From assembly GCA_015232315.1 (NCBI GenBank), contig JADFZZ010000020.1, forward strand, positions 1 to 64,000: a DNA stretch of 64,000 nt, written 5' to 3'. The position numbers were made by a program, and so were the translations under genes. The notes below the pieces were generated by a model, which was given only the letters and a program-made list of their open reading frames with translations, was not told the DNA's origin and did no database searches. Below, piece after piece: positions 7,304 to 15,849 of this stretch; positions within the stretch are counted from its first letter, which is position 1; every line of letters starts with the position of its first letter. Source of the stretch: SAR324 cluster bacterium (GTDB lineage Bacteria > SAR324 > NAC60-12).

Positions 7304-8722
7304 ATGGCTATTACCATGACCAACGAAACACCCGCACAGTTATTACGTGAAGCCCTGAAAAACAAAGGCATTGGTCCCACAGGGAGCAAACATCTTGATC
7401 CGGAACTTCTGGAACAGGTTCTCCCTTTGTTGGGCCTGCCTGAAACCAATGTGGTCACTGCCGCGACTTTCTGGACAGCCTGTCTCATGCTGGATAACAA
7501 TGATGAAGAAGAGGCTTTGTTGCGTCCGTTGAAAGCGAATCCTCGGCAATATCTGACGAGGGAACTGCAATCACTCACCAAGCCTGAGATTGTCGAGCCT
7601 GAGTCACGAAGTTTTGCTGAATTGACGAACATCGTTATTCAAAAACAGAATCTGACGTTTGATCAGGCATCCTCTGCCGTGAGTTATCTCTGGCATCCGG
7701 AGATTCCTGTCTGGCTCAAGGCCTCATTTTTACAGGCCGAACGGCTGAAGCGTGAAACCCTGGCAGAAAATGTGGCGTTTCTTCAGCAGATGTGGAACCA
7801 GTCCCGTTCTGTGGATGTTCAGTTGCCTGTGCTGATTGATCTTTGTGATGCTTATGACGGCACTAAACGCAGTTATCATCTGACACCTTTTTTTGCGGCG
7901 GTTCTTGCTGCCATGGGGATTCCCTGTGTGGTGCATGGCCTGGAATCCGCGGCACCCAAACATGGCATCACAACCGCCCGGATATTGAAACATGCCGGTA
8001 AAAATCCGTATAGAGATTTAGCGTCGGTTCAAGCCGGTATTTGTGATTCTCAAACAGGTTGGGGATACTGTGATCAGTCTGTGTTTTTCCCTGAACTCCA
8101 TGCGTTGCTCCCGATGCGTCATGACATGGTCAAACGGCCTTTTCTGGCAACCTTTGAAAAATTGCTGAGTCCTGTGCGTAATCAGGGGGGAAACATTCAG
8201 ATTACCGGTTATGTGCACCCGCATTACCGTATTGAGATGGTCAAGGCCCTTGCCCTGCATAATCGTCAGCGGATGTTTTTTAATTTGAGAAGCATTGAGG
8301 GTTCAACCAATTGCTGGATTAAGAAAGAAACACCCTATGTGGGATATCAGCTTTCGGATCAGGTGAAGATTCCTCATGGATTAAAAGGGACACCGACCCC
8401 GCTGATGCTGGACGCGGATTGGACCACCCTGTTACATTCCCAGCAATCCCAACCTCTGGAAGGAACCTTGGCCCCTGAAACATTCGGAGTTTTCCGGGAG
8501 GATCAGGAAATCCTGAAAGACATCACACTGGAACAAACGGTTGAGGCCGGAATAGCCGCGTTGAAAGGCGATTCCGGACTGGTACGTGATTTGCTGATCT
8601 ATCATGCGGCGATGTACGCATGGCTTGGCGGTTGTGAAGCTTCTCCGGCCTCAGCGACAGCTCATGCCAGAACGGTGCTTCAATCCGGAAAAGCACTGGA
8701 TCACTGGAACGCACAGAATTAA
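7304..8722 (+). CDS. anthranilate phosphoribosyltransferase-like (TrpD paralogue) protein
   Basis: A 472-residue protein with the fold signature of the nucleoside-phosphorylase/TrpD superfamily: a helical N-terminal domain, then a PRPP-type domain with VLIDLCDAYDGTKRSYHLTPFFAAVLAAMG and HGLESAAPKHGITTARIL, matching the region where TrpD has its glycine loop and KHGN motif. The canonical GTGGD and NIST motifs are altered, so it is unlikely to be the tryptophan enzyme. RSIEGSTNCWI resembles the (G)xEGS.D segment of TrpD relatives. It is longer than TrpD (about 340). No trp genes are nearby. Translation may start at 7304 or 7316; neither has a good ribosome site, because the repeat array ends 15 bases upstream. 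Confidence 0.65.
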   Translation: MAITMTNETPAQLLREALKNKGIGPTGSKHLDPELLEQVLPLLGLPETNVVTAATFWTACLMLDNNDEEEALLRPLKANPRQYLTRELQSLTKPEIVEPESRSFAELTNIVIQKQNLTFDQASSAVSYLWHPEIPVWLKASFLQAERLKRETLAENVAFLQQMWNQSRSVDVQLPVLIDLCDAYDGTKRSYHLTPFFAAVLAAMGIPCVVHGLESAAPKHGITTARILKHAGKNPYRDLASVQAGICDSQTGWGYCDQSVFFPELHALLPMRHDMVKRPFLATFEKLLSPVRNQGGNIQITGYVHPHYRIEMVKALALHNRQRMFFNLRSIEGSTNCWIKKETPYVGYQLSDQVKIPHGLKGTPTPLMLDADWTTLLHSQQSQPLEGTLAPETFGVFREDQEILKDITLEQTVEAGIAALKGDSGLVRDLLIYHAAMYAWLGGCEASPASATAHARTVLQSGKALDHWNAQN

Positions 8723-8817
8723 CCTTGCCCTGAGCCATGGTTTTATGGCATATGCCGTGCTTCATGAGTTAAATGCTTGCAAAAAAATAAAATACCAAAG
8801 TCTCAGGAAGACAGTTA

Positions 8818-9041
8818 ACGGTAGCCCGGGGTTACGTCCCCGGGAATGAGCCCAATGTCGTCAACTTAAACATTCTGAATGGTGCTGTGTTTCAATTCCC
8901 CCTTGGTTCAAGGGGGTTAGGGGGATGTAATTCTGAGCTTTAAATCCCCCATGCCCCCTTTGAAAAGGGGGATTCCCCAGCGAAGAACGCCTTAAGTTGA
9001 TGACATTGGGGAATGAGCCGGGACGTAACCCGGCTCTACCA
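8818..9041. repeat. palindromic repeat split by a MITE-like element
   Basis: The outer unit is an imperfect palindrome (GTAGCCCGGGGTTACGTCCC ... GACGTAACCCGGCTCTAC) now separated into 8818-8852 and 9009-9041 by the inserted element at 8853-9008. A relative of the outer unit is found at 54642-54715. The remaining parts of this 437-base gap (8723-8817 and 9042-9159) show nothing recognisable except the DsbA-like ribosome site. Confidence 0.75.
8853..9008. mobile_element. MITE-like element, family B copy 1, with 11-bp target duplication
   Basis: A 156-bp unit with terminal inverted repeats (CAATGTCGTCAACTTAA / TTAAGTTGATGACATTG). GGGAATGAGCC occurs directly before and directly after it, as expected for a target-site duplication. 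The inside has no gene but contains C-run and G-run inverted segments. The reverse complement matches 32528-32682 over its full length. It has inserted within a palindromic repeat. Confidence 0.85.
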
Positions 9042-9159
9042 ATCATCCCGGAATGGTATCTTTGACGGGATACCTGAAAATTGGAGACGCACCAATTGTG
9101 TGTTTCCACGGACCATTGAACTGGAAATTTTTGTTAACCAAACAGCAGGAGAAACGCAG

Positions 9160-9774
9160 ATGCGACAAAATCTTAAACTTGGATTGATAATTTTCACCCT
9201 CATTCTTGGTCTTGGCACAATTGCCTGGGGTGCAGAAAAAAAAGCGCCGTATGAAGTGATTGGAACAGCGCCGGCGAAACACAGCCTGGACAAGGTTGTT
9301 GTTGAGGAATTTATGAATTTCGGCTGTCCCCATTGCAATCATTTTCATGAAATGAGTGAAAAAATTCGTCTGGATTATGCGTATCGTGTTGAATTTGTGA
9401 CTAGGCCCATTCTATTCCGTGGACAAAACGACGCGCCCCTTCGATTGTTTTACATCGCTCAATCTCTGGGGCAGGGGGAAAAAGTGAAGGCTGAAATTTT
9501 AAAGGTGAAATTCAAGCATGGTGTCGATGTGTTTGATCCCGGCGTCGTCAATTATATGGCCCGTTCGCTCGGGTTGTCTGAGCAATATCAGAAAGAAGCC
9601 AAACAGGACTGGGTGACCGAAAAAATCAAGGAAGCAGAACAGCGAGCCACCGGCTTTGGCATCAACAGCACTCCGACAATCGTGATCAGTGGCGCGTTGA
9701 AAATGCAGCCTCAACAAAGCATGGAAGCGTTTGTAGAATCTCTGCCGGCAGTGTTTGATGAGTTGCTGAAATAA
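9160..9774 (+). CDS. DsbA-like periplasmic thiol:disulfide oxidase
   Basis: A 204-residue exported thioredoxin-fold protein. A signal peptide covers residues 1-24 (LILGLGTIAWGA). The active site CPHC lies in FMNFGCPHCNHFH, the same dipeptide as in classical DsbA. The cis-proline loop is GINSTPTIVI near the C-terminus. Length fits DsbA (about 190 mature residues). It would oxidise cysteines of exported proteins, needing a DsbB-type partner not seen here. The start at 9160 is preferred because AGCAGGAG precedes it and the signal peptide begins there. uvrC follows about 20 bases later and may be co-transcribed. Confidence 0.88.
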   Translation: MRQNLKLGLIIFTLILGLGTIAWGAEKKAPYEVIGTAPAKHSLDKVVVEEFMNFGCPHCNHFHEMSEKIRLDYAYRVEFVTRPILFRGQNDAPLRLFYIAQSLGQGEKVKAEILKVKFKHGVDVFDPGVVNYMARSLGLSEQYQKEAKQDWVTEKIKEAEQRATGFGINSTPTIVISGALKMQPQQSMEAFVESLPAVFDELLK

Positions 9775-9794
9775 GCCTCCAGCCTGTGATAGCC

Positions 9795-11678
9795 ATGTCT
9801 GAGACACCTCTTCCACTGGATGAAAAACTGGCGCTTCTCCCTGAGGCGCCAGGGATTTACATGTATAAAAACCAGTCGGGAGATATTCTTTATATCGGCA
9901 AGGCGAAGTCTCTCAAAAAACGGGTTCGTTCCTATTTTTATCCTTCCGCCAAACATACCCTGCGCATCCAGGTCATGATCCGGCTGGCGTATGATATGTC
10001 GATCATTGTCACCGATACTGAAGCCGAAGCCCTGATCCTTGAAGAACAACTGATCAAAACCCACCAACCCCGCTACAATATCTTACTCAAGGATGACAAA
10101 TCCTATCCCTATTGCAAACTGACCGTGAATGAAATGTATCCGCGCCTGTTTCTTGTTCGTGAGAAACGGGATAAAAACGCGGAATATTACGGCCCTTACA
10201 CGTCGGTCCGTGATACGCGCCACATTGTTGAGGTGATCCAACGCTATTTTCCGTTGCGGACCAGCAAGATGGAGCTTGATGGCACCAAAACATATCGCCC
10301 CTGTCTGAATTTTCAGATGAAGCGTTGTCTGGCACCATGCACAGGACAGGTCAAGGTGGAAGACTATCAGGAGGCAGTCAATCAGGTCCGATTGTTTTTC
10401 AAGGGAAAGGATCAGGAACTGGCGCAGAGCCTCGAAACCAAAATGCAGGAAGCCGCGGCGGAATTGAAATTTGAAAAAGCCGCCCAGATTCGCGATCAAC
10501 TCAGAGCGATTCAACGCATCTGGGAACGGCAGAAAATCATCAGTCAGGACAAACACGATCAGGATGTGTTTAATTTCTACCGTGAATCGGACACGGCCGG
10601 GGTTCAAGTCATGTTTGTGCGCAATGGCCGGTTGATCGGCACTGATTTTTTCTTCATGGAACACACGGAATCCGTGTCTGATGACAATCTTCTGGGCCAG
10701 GCTCTGAACCGGATTTATACCGGTGATGCTCCTGTCATTCCCCACGAAGTTTTTCTGCCGTTCCATTATTCGGATCAGGAGGTTCTTGAACAGACGCTGA
10801 GTGATGTTTCCGGTCGAAAAATCAGCATTCTCGTTCCGCAGAAAGGTCAGAAAAAAGAACTGGTTTCCATGGCCTATAACAATGCCAAAATCAATTTGCA
10901 GGAAAAACGGCAACGGATCTATGATCAGAGCAAAATTCTGGAGCAGGTCAAATATGCCCTGCATCTCAGGAAAGAACCTCAGATGGTGGAAGCCTTTGAT
11001 ATCTCACATCTGGGCGGCAATCACACGGTGGCATCCCTGGTTTGCTGGAAAGACAATAAACCCTTCAAGGAACAGTACCGTAAATACAAGATTCAGAGTG
11101 TTCAGGGGCCGGATGATTTTGCCAGCATGAAAGAGGTTCTCAGTCGGCGTTATCAGCGTGCGGTTTCCGGTGAAATGCCTCTGCCTGATATGATTATGAT
11201 TGATGGCGGTCGCGGGCAATTGAATATCGCGGTGGAAGTGCTGAAGGAGCTGGGAATATCGCTGGATCAGGTGGATCTCATCGGGTTGGCCAAGGGACGT
11301 TCTGACAGACGTAAAAAAGTACAGCGTCCCAATCAGGAAGATTTTGAATATGTCATCAAACCCAATCAGAAAAATGAAATCCGTCTCCATCGCCATTCGG
11401 CCGTCCTGTTTTTTTTGCAAAACATCCGGGATGAATCACACCGGTTCGCGATTACCTTTCAACGCGAGCTGAAACGCAAACAAAACCTCCATTCCCTGCT
11501 GGACGAAATTCCCGGTATCGGACCTCATCGAAAAAAATCACTGCTGAAACATTTTGGCAGTCTCAAACGAGTCAGGGACGCTTCTGTCGAGGACCTTCAA
11601 CAGGTCCGGGGCGTTTCAGCGGAACTGGCTCAGTGCATCCGTGATTTCTTGTCACAGGCTCCTGAAGAGTCCGGTTGA
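9795..11678 (+). CDS. uvrC: excinuclease ABC subunit C
   Basis: Full-length UvrC (627 residues), which makes the two incisions around a lesion in nucleotide excision repair after UvrAB loading. Domains in order: GIY-YIG nuclease at the N-terminus (GIYMYKN...ILYIGKAKSLKKRV), a cysteine cluster (RPCLNFQMKRCLAPC), the UVR motif that contacts UvrB (KFEKAAQIRDQLRAIQ), the RNase H-like C-terminal nuclease (EAFDISHLGG, MIDGGRGQLN) and a helix-hairpin-helix end (IPGIGPHRKKSLLKHFGS). Key residues look intact. The start at 9795 (MSETP) fits the family better than 9786. uvrA and uvrB are not in the window. Confidence 0.97.
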   Translation: MSETPLPLDEKLALLPEAPGIYMYKNQSGDILYIGKAKSLKKRVRSYFYPSAKHTLRIQVMIRLAYDMSIIVTDTEAEALILEEQLIKTHQPRYNILLKDDKSYPYCKLTVNEMYPRLFLVREKRDKNAEYYGPYTSVRDTRHIVEVIQRYFPLRTSKMELDGTKTYRPCLNFQMKRCLAPCTGQVKVEDYQEAVNQVRLFFKGKDQELAQSLETKMQEAAAELKFEKAAQIRDQLRAIQRIWERQKIISQDKHDQDVFNFYRESDTAGVQVMFVRNGRLIGTDFFFMEHTESVSDDNLLGQALNRIYTGDAPVIPHEVFLPFHYSDQEVLEQTLSDVSGRKISILVPQKGQKKELVSMAYNNAKINLQEKRQRIYDQSKILEQVKYALHLRKEPQMVEAFDISHLGGNHTVASLVCWKDNKPFKEQYRKYKIQSVQGPDDFASMKEVLSRRYQRAVSGEMPLPDMIMIDGGRGQLNIAVEVLKELGISLDQVDLIGLAKGRSDRRKKVQRPNQEDFEYVIKPNQKNEIRLHRHSAVLFFLQNIRDESHRFAITFQRELKRKQNLHSLLDEIPGIGPHRKKSLLKHFGSLKRVRDASVEDLQQVRGVSAELAQCIRDFLSQAPEESG

Positions 11679-11880
11679 AAACGGATTGGATGATTGCTCA
11701 GGGGATTATGATCGGCTGTAAAGTTCACTGAATCCAAAACCACAAAAAGTATCTTGTACTTTATATATATTAACGTTAGTGGGGGTCTCAGGTGAGGCGA
11801 TGTGTTCCAAAATCTGAATCTTGAGTTATTCAGTGCATTGAACTCACATATCGGGATATCAAACACAACAAAGAGGGATT

Positions 11881-12282
11881 ATGAAATCAAAACTTTTCGG
11901 AAAAATAACCAGGGTGATTGTGATCGGGTTGCTGGCAACAGGGTTGTATGGCTGTAAAAAAGCCGAACAACCACCCGCCAACGAACCTGTTACCATGGAA
12001 CAGCCCGTCATGAAACCGACTGAAGCCACAATGCCTGAAGAAAAAATGGCACCAGCTCAGGAAGAAAAAATGATGTCTCAGGAAGAGGGCTATGAGCAAC
12101 CGTTACCTGAAGACAATGGCACGGAAGAAGGCGATATGAATGATGAAATGTCGCCTTCTGAAGGAGACACCCTTTATCCCTCTGATGAAATGATGGAAGA
12201 TCCCATGGATGCTCCGCCCCCCATCGAAGAATGCGCCAACCCTGACGATTGTCCTGAAGACGAACCTACTGAGGTTCAGTAA
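11881..12282 (+). CDS. small acidic Met/Pro/Glu-rich lipoprotein
   Basis: A 133-residue protein with a basic N-terminus, a hydrophobic stretch and the lipobox L-Y-G-C at residues 22-25, so it should be lipid-anchored. The mature part is low complexity, very acidic and rich in Met, Pro and Glu (repeated PEEKMAPAQEEKMM-type segments), with two cysteines near the end (CANPDDC). Such tails are usually disordered and may bind cations. It has a good ribosome site (AAAGAGGGATT). It is monocistronic: a 202-base gap lies before it and a hairpin terminator follows. Function unknown. Confidence 0.75.
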   Translation: MKSKLFGKITRVIVIGLLATGLYGCKKAEQPPANEPVTMEQPVMKPTEATMPEEKMAPAQEEKMMSQEEGYEQPLPEDNGTEEGDMNDEMSPSEGDTLYPSDEMMEDPMDAPPPIEECANPDDCPEDEPTEVQ

Positions 12283-12317
12283 GATTTAAATTTCCTGCTT
12301 TTCCTCTATAAAGCTGG

Positions 12318-12360
12318 ATCATTCCTGACACGGATTATGCCGTGTTCAGGAATGATTTTC
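12318..12360 (+). terminator. rho-independent terminator after the acidic lipoprotein
   Basis: A long stem (ATCATTCCTGACACGG paired with CCGTGTTCAGGAATGAT, one bulged base, six-base loop) ends at 12356 and is followed by a short T-run. It lies 36 bases after the lipoprotein stop. Confidence 0.75.
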
Positions 12361-12395
12361 AACACAGGTTTCATCATTTTATTTGAAAGTGATAC

Positions 12396-13907
12396 ATGGA
12401 AACATTGATTGTTGTTAATGAACCTGACGACTGGGTTCTGGATATCCCGGATATCAAGGTGGTTGCGGCACGGGACTATCTGATGGATCCCTCTTATACG
12501 GAAATACGGGCCAGGGTTTATAACCTGTGCCGCAGTTACGAATATCAGCGTACGGGTTATTATGTCTCGCTGCTGGCTGAGGCCAGAAAACATAAACCCA
12601 TTCCCAACGTTTCCACCATTGAAGACCTGAAATCTCCCACACTGATCAGTGAAGCGGCTGATGATCTGAATGAACTGATTCAGAAAGTCTTCCGACATTT
12701 GCAATCGGACACCTACACTCTCAGCATCTATTTCGGACGAAATCCCGCAAAACGCTATAACGTCTTATGCTCCAGATTGTTCCGTCTGTTTCAGGCCCCG
12801 TTTGTCAGAGCCTATTTCATACGTCAGGATGAAAAGTGGTATATGGAATACATCGGTCCGATTTCAGCAAATGATATCCCTGTGGAACATCTGGAGTATG
12901 TCCATGAATTCACCCGGGAATATTTTGATGGCCGACGTGCCTATTCCAAACCAAGAGAACAATCCCGGTATGATCTGGCCATTCTGCTGAATCCCAATGA
13001 TCCCCATGCTCCGTCTAATGAAAAATCCATCAAGCGCTTCGTGAAAGCCGCGGAAACAGTTGGCTTTTCAACAGAATTGATCACGGTTGATGATTTCCAG
13101 CGACTTCCGGAGTTTGATGCGCTGTTTATCAGGGAAACAACCAATGTGCATCATCACACCTATCAATTTTCCCGAAAAGCTGTGGCCGACGGGTTGGTTG
13201 TGATTGATGATCCCGATTCTATTCTGAAATGCACCAACAAGGTGTTTCTTGCGGAAATGTTACGCAGACATAAAATCAAGGCTCCCAAAACATTCATCCT
13301 GCATCATGACAACCTGGAACAATGTCTTCAGGAAATTGGACTCCCCTGCGTGTTGAAACGTCCGGATGGTTCTTTTTCTGATGGTGTGATCAAAGTTCAG
13401 ACACGTGAAGAGTTTGAAAAAGAAGCCGAGCATTTTATGGAAACGTCCGATCTGGTGATTGTCCAGGAATATCTGCCTACCACCTTTGACTGGCGGGTGG
13501 GCGTTCTGGATCAGAAACCCCTGTATGTCTGCAAATACCATATGGCCCGAAAACACTGGCAGATTGTGTTGCGTGATGAGGATGGCAAAACCAAGGATCA
13601 GGGACGAGTGAACACGTTTGAAATTGATGATGTCAACCCGTTGCTGATTTCAACCGCGGTCAAAGCCGCCAATCTGATCGGAAACGGTTTGTATGGTGTG
13701 GATGTCAAACAGGTTGATAAAAAATATTATGTGATTGAGGTCAACGACAATCCCAGTATTGACGCCGGCATTGAGGATATGGTTCTCAAAGATGAACTTT
13801 ATCTGACGATCATGCGAAGTTTTGCCCAGAGAATTGAGCGAAAACGGCTGGAAGTCTTGTCTGATTCAACCCCTGCCGTTAAAGAACAACCAAAAGCTTC
13901 ACAATGA
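12396..13907 (+). CDS. RimK-family ATP-grasp ligase with RLAN N-terminal domain
   Basis: A 503-residue two-domain protein. Residues about 1-190 match the RLAN domain found at the N-terminus of some RimK-like ligases (VVAARDYLMDP, CRSYEYQRTGYYVSLLAEARKHKPIP). Residues about 280-480 are an ATP-grasp domain: CVLKRPDGSFSDGV binds ATP and VIEVNDNPSID supplies metal ligands. RimK relatives add glutamate or other amino acids to proteins, peptides or cofactors through an acyl phosphate. The substrate cannot be predicted from sequence. It stands alone: a terminator lies upstream and the AmrS gene converges on it 10 bases downstream. The start follows a weak ribosome site. Confidence 0.85.
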   Translation: METLIVVNEPDDWVLDIPDIKVVAARDYLMDPSYTEIRARVYNLCRSYEYQRTGYYVSLLAEARKHKPIPNVSTIEDLKSPTLISEAADDLNELIQKVFRHLQSDTYTLSIYFGRNPAKRYNVLCSRLFRLFQAPFVRAYFIRQDEKWYMEYIGPISANDIPVEHLEYVHEFTREYFDGRRAYSKPREQSRYDLAILLNPNDPHAPSNEKSIKRFVKAAETVGFSTELITVDDFQRLPEFDALFIRETTNVHHHTYQFSRKAVADGLVVIDDPDSILKCTNKVFLAEMLRRHKIKAPKTFILHHDNLEQCLQEIGLPCVLKRPDGSFSDGVIKVQTREEFEKEAEHFMETSDLVIVQEYLPTTFDWRVGVLDQKPLYVCKYHMARKHWQIVLRDEDGKTKDQGRVNTFEIDDVNPLLISTAVKAANLIGNGLYGVDVKQVDKKYYVIEVNDNPSIDAGIEDMVLKDELYLTIMRSFAQRIERKRLEVLSDSTPAVKEQPKASQ

Positions 13908-13917
13908 CAGACATTTT

Positions 13918-14988
13918 TTAATAGCCCTGAAGAACAACTGGTTGACGGCGGGCGCCCCAGTTTCCCGGTTGTTCCTCAAACAATCCCGCACAAAGGGTGC
14001 CGCAAAATCCGCAATGGCCGCCACGATCCAGATTCCAATCACTCAATTCATACCAGTCTCTGCCAATCAGCATTTTGCCACAATGATAACAGAAGGTGCT
14101 TGAGCCTGATTTGTCATGCACATTCCCGGTATAGGCGTATCGCACACCATTGCTGAGGGCAATAGTTCTGGCCTTGGTCAGGGTTGTTGCGGGCGTTCGT
14201 GAAACATTGGTCATTTTCCAGTCCGGATGAAAGGCTGAAAAATGCATCGGCACCTCAGGTCCCAGATGTTCCACCACCCATTGTGTCATGGCATGCAGTT
14301 CCCTGTCCGAATCGTTGTGTCCGGGAATCAGCAGAGTCGTGAGTTCCATCCAGACCCGGGTTTCCTGTTTGAGGTATTCCAGGGTTTCCAGAACAGGCTG
14401 AAGCGAACCGCCGCAAATTTCACGGTAAAACGACTCGGTGAAGCCCTTGAGATCAACGTTCGCGGCATCCATGTAGCGAAAAAATTCATTGCGGGGTTCG
14501 GGTTTGATATACCCTGCGGTCACGGCCACTGAATAAATTCCCAGTTCTCTACAGGCCTGTGCGATGTCCACCGCATATTCCAGAAATATGACAGGATCGT
14601 TATAGGTATAGGCCACACTCCGGCAACCTTTGGAATGGGCCGCGCGGGCAATTTGTGACGGTGATGCCCTGTCGGCCAGAATATCGGTTTCACGGGATTT
14701 GCTGATGCCCCAGTTCTGGCAGAATTTGCAGGTGAGATTGCATCCGGCTGTGCCGAAAGACAGGATCGAGGTTCCCGGGAAAAAATGATTCAGTGGCTTT
14801 TTTTCGACCGGATCAATGCAAAATCCACTGGATCGGCCATAGGTTGTGAGCAGGATCTGTTGATTGACGCATTGTCTGACAAAGCAAAGTCCCCGTTGAC
14901 CTTCGTGCAGTTTGCATTCCCGGGGACATATATCACACTGGATTCGGGAATCCTCGAGAACCTGCCAGTAACGTCCTGGAGCACTCAT
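13918..14988 (-). CDS. amrS: AmmeMemoRadiSam system radical SAM enzyme
   Basis: A 356-residue radical SAM protein of the AmrS type. The [4Fe-4S] cluster motif is CNLTCKFC in AGCNLTCKFCQNW, preceded by a Cys-rich N-terminus (CDICPRECKLHEGQRGLC) and followed by a C-terminal zinc-type cluster (FCYHCGKML, HCGFCGTLC). GYIKPEPRNEFF and NVDLKGF are typical of this group and of its relatives, the pyruvate formate-lyase activases. The natural reaction is not established. The ribosome site AGGAGG overlaps the end of amrA upstream, so the two are coupled. The usual third partner, a Memo-like protein, is not adjacent. Confidence 0.92.
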   Translation of the reverse strand: MSAPGRYWQVLEDSRIQCDICPRECKLHEGQRGLCFVRQCVNQQILLTTYGRSSGFCIDPVEKKPLNHFFPGTSILSFGTAGCNLTCKFCQNWGISKSRETDILADRASPSQIARAAHSKGCRSVAYTYNDPVIFLEYAVDIAQACRELGIYSVAVTAGYIKPEPRNEFFRYMDAANVDLKGFTESFYREICGGSLQPVLETLEYLKQETRVWMELTTLLIPGHNDSDRELHAMTQWVVEHLGPEVPMHFSAFHPDWKMTNVSRTPATTLTKARTIALSNGVRYAYTGNVHDKSGSSTFCYHCGKMLIGRDWYELSDWNLDRGGHCGFCGTLCAGLFEEQPGNWGARRQPVVLQGY

Positions 14989-14996
14989 GGCGCCTC

Positions 14997-15557
14997 CTAA
15001 AATTCATCGGTGGTGTAGCGTGTGATTTCAAGGGTGTTTGACCAGTAATGGGCCGACAAACCGGCCTTTTGTTTTAAATGACGCAGAAACTGTACTGGCT
15101 CTGGGAGTTGCTCCCATACGCTGGGCAAAAATGTTCCTCGATACCGTCCCTCGGTGAGCACCAGTCCATCAATTCCAGGCCGGATCTGTTGGAGCAGATC
15201 TTCTTCTGATACAAACACAATAGGAGTCTCCGGACTCAACACAGAAATTTTAATAACGAGTTCAGGAAATTCTCTGTCGGTCAGTGGAGAGAACCTGTAA
15301 TCACGAAAGGCCGCGGAATAAGCATTGGACATGACATCTGCGGCCAACGGCTGGTGGGCCTGCAAGGAACCAATGCAACCACGGAGTTGTTTGTGTTTCA
15401 TCAACGTGACAAAGGATGCTCCGGGCTGTCCCAAGGCCCCCTCAAGATCTTTCGTCGTTGCCGTGGCTGGTTTGCCTGAATTTAATCCGGTTTCAATGGA
15501 TTTTCCTGCAAGGATTTTCAGGTGTTGCTTGTGCGATAATGATAACATTGTTTCCAT
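14997..15557 (-). CDS. amrA: AmmeMemoRadiSam system protein A (AMMECR1 domain)
   Basis: A 186-residue AMMECR1-domain protein. The conserved signature is LRGCIGSLQAHQPL, followed by NAYSAAFRDYRFSPL and ELPELVIKISVLS, as in AMMECR1/AmrA. It ends 8 bases before amrS and forms a two-gene operon with it. The family is widespread in bacteria, archaea and eukaryotes but its biochemical role is unknown. The start could be 15557 or 15548 (MLSLSH). Confidence 0.93.
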   Translation of the reverse strand: METMLSLSHKQHLKILAGKSIETGLNSGKPATATTKDLEGALGQPGASFVTLMKHKQLRGCIGSLQAHQPLAADVMSNAYSAAFRDYRFSPLTDREFPELVIKISVLSPETPIVFVSEEDLLQQIRPGIDGLVLTEGRYRGTFLPSVWEQLPEPVQFLRHLKQKAGLSAHYWSNTLEITRYTTDEF

Positions 15558-15602
15558 TCAAACCTTCTTACATTTTAGGGATTGATCCTGTTTTTGGCCA
15601 CA

Positions 15603-15674
15603 AATTGTAGGAGCGAACCTGTGTGTTCGACCTGAGCCCACTGTTGTCAGTTTAGGAACGTTCAAAAAATAACA
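15603..15674. repeat. fragments of dispersed repeats
   Basis: TTGTAGGAGCGAACCTGTGTGTTCG at 15604-15628 is a palindromic relative of the GGGCGAACACACAGG unit at 32684-32716. ACGTTCAAAAAATAACA (15658-15674) is identical to 54513-54529, and AAACTTTC follows in both. Together with the MITE-like unit at 15711 these fill the 292-base gap between amrA and the ammonium transporter gene. Confidence 0.6.
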
Positions 15675-15710
15675 TAGGAAACTTTCTGGTTACGAACGTC
15701 CCGTTTGTAA

Positions 15711-15840
15711 CAGGGCTGTTCACTTCTCGGTAGGACGGAACTACGTGCCCGTCAAAAATACGATTTTTGGCGTTTGTGGGGCATGTAATCCCCGCCTACC
15801 ATCAGGTTGACGTTCAAAATAAGGAGAAATGAACAGCCCT
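15711..15840. repeat. MITE-like element, family A copy 2
   Basis: A 130-bp unit with terminal inverted repeats AGGGCTGTTCA / TGAACAGCCCT (perfect). It aligns end to end with the reverse complement of 4386-4517, including the TAGGACGG and CCGCCTACCAT inner arms, with scattered differences. It ends 10 bases beyond the 3' end of the ammonium transporter gene. Confidence 0.8.
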
Positions 15841-15849
15841 AATCCCCGA

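Noticed and set aside
10083-10964. A 293-codon minus-strand frame
   Set aside because: It is antisense to uvrC, whose reading frame is fully conserved; no independent signal supports it.
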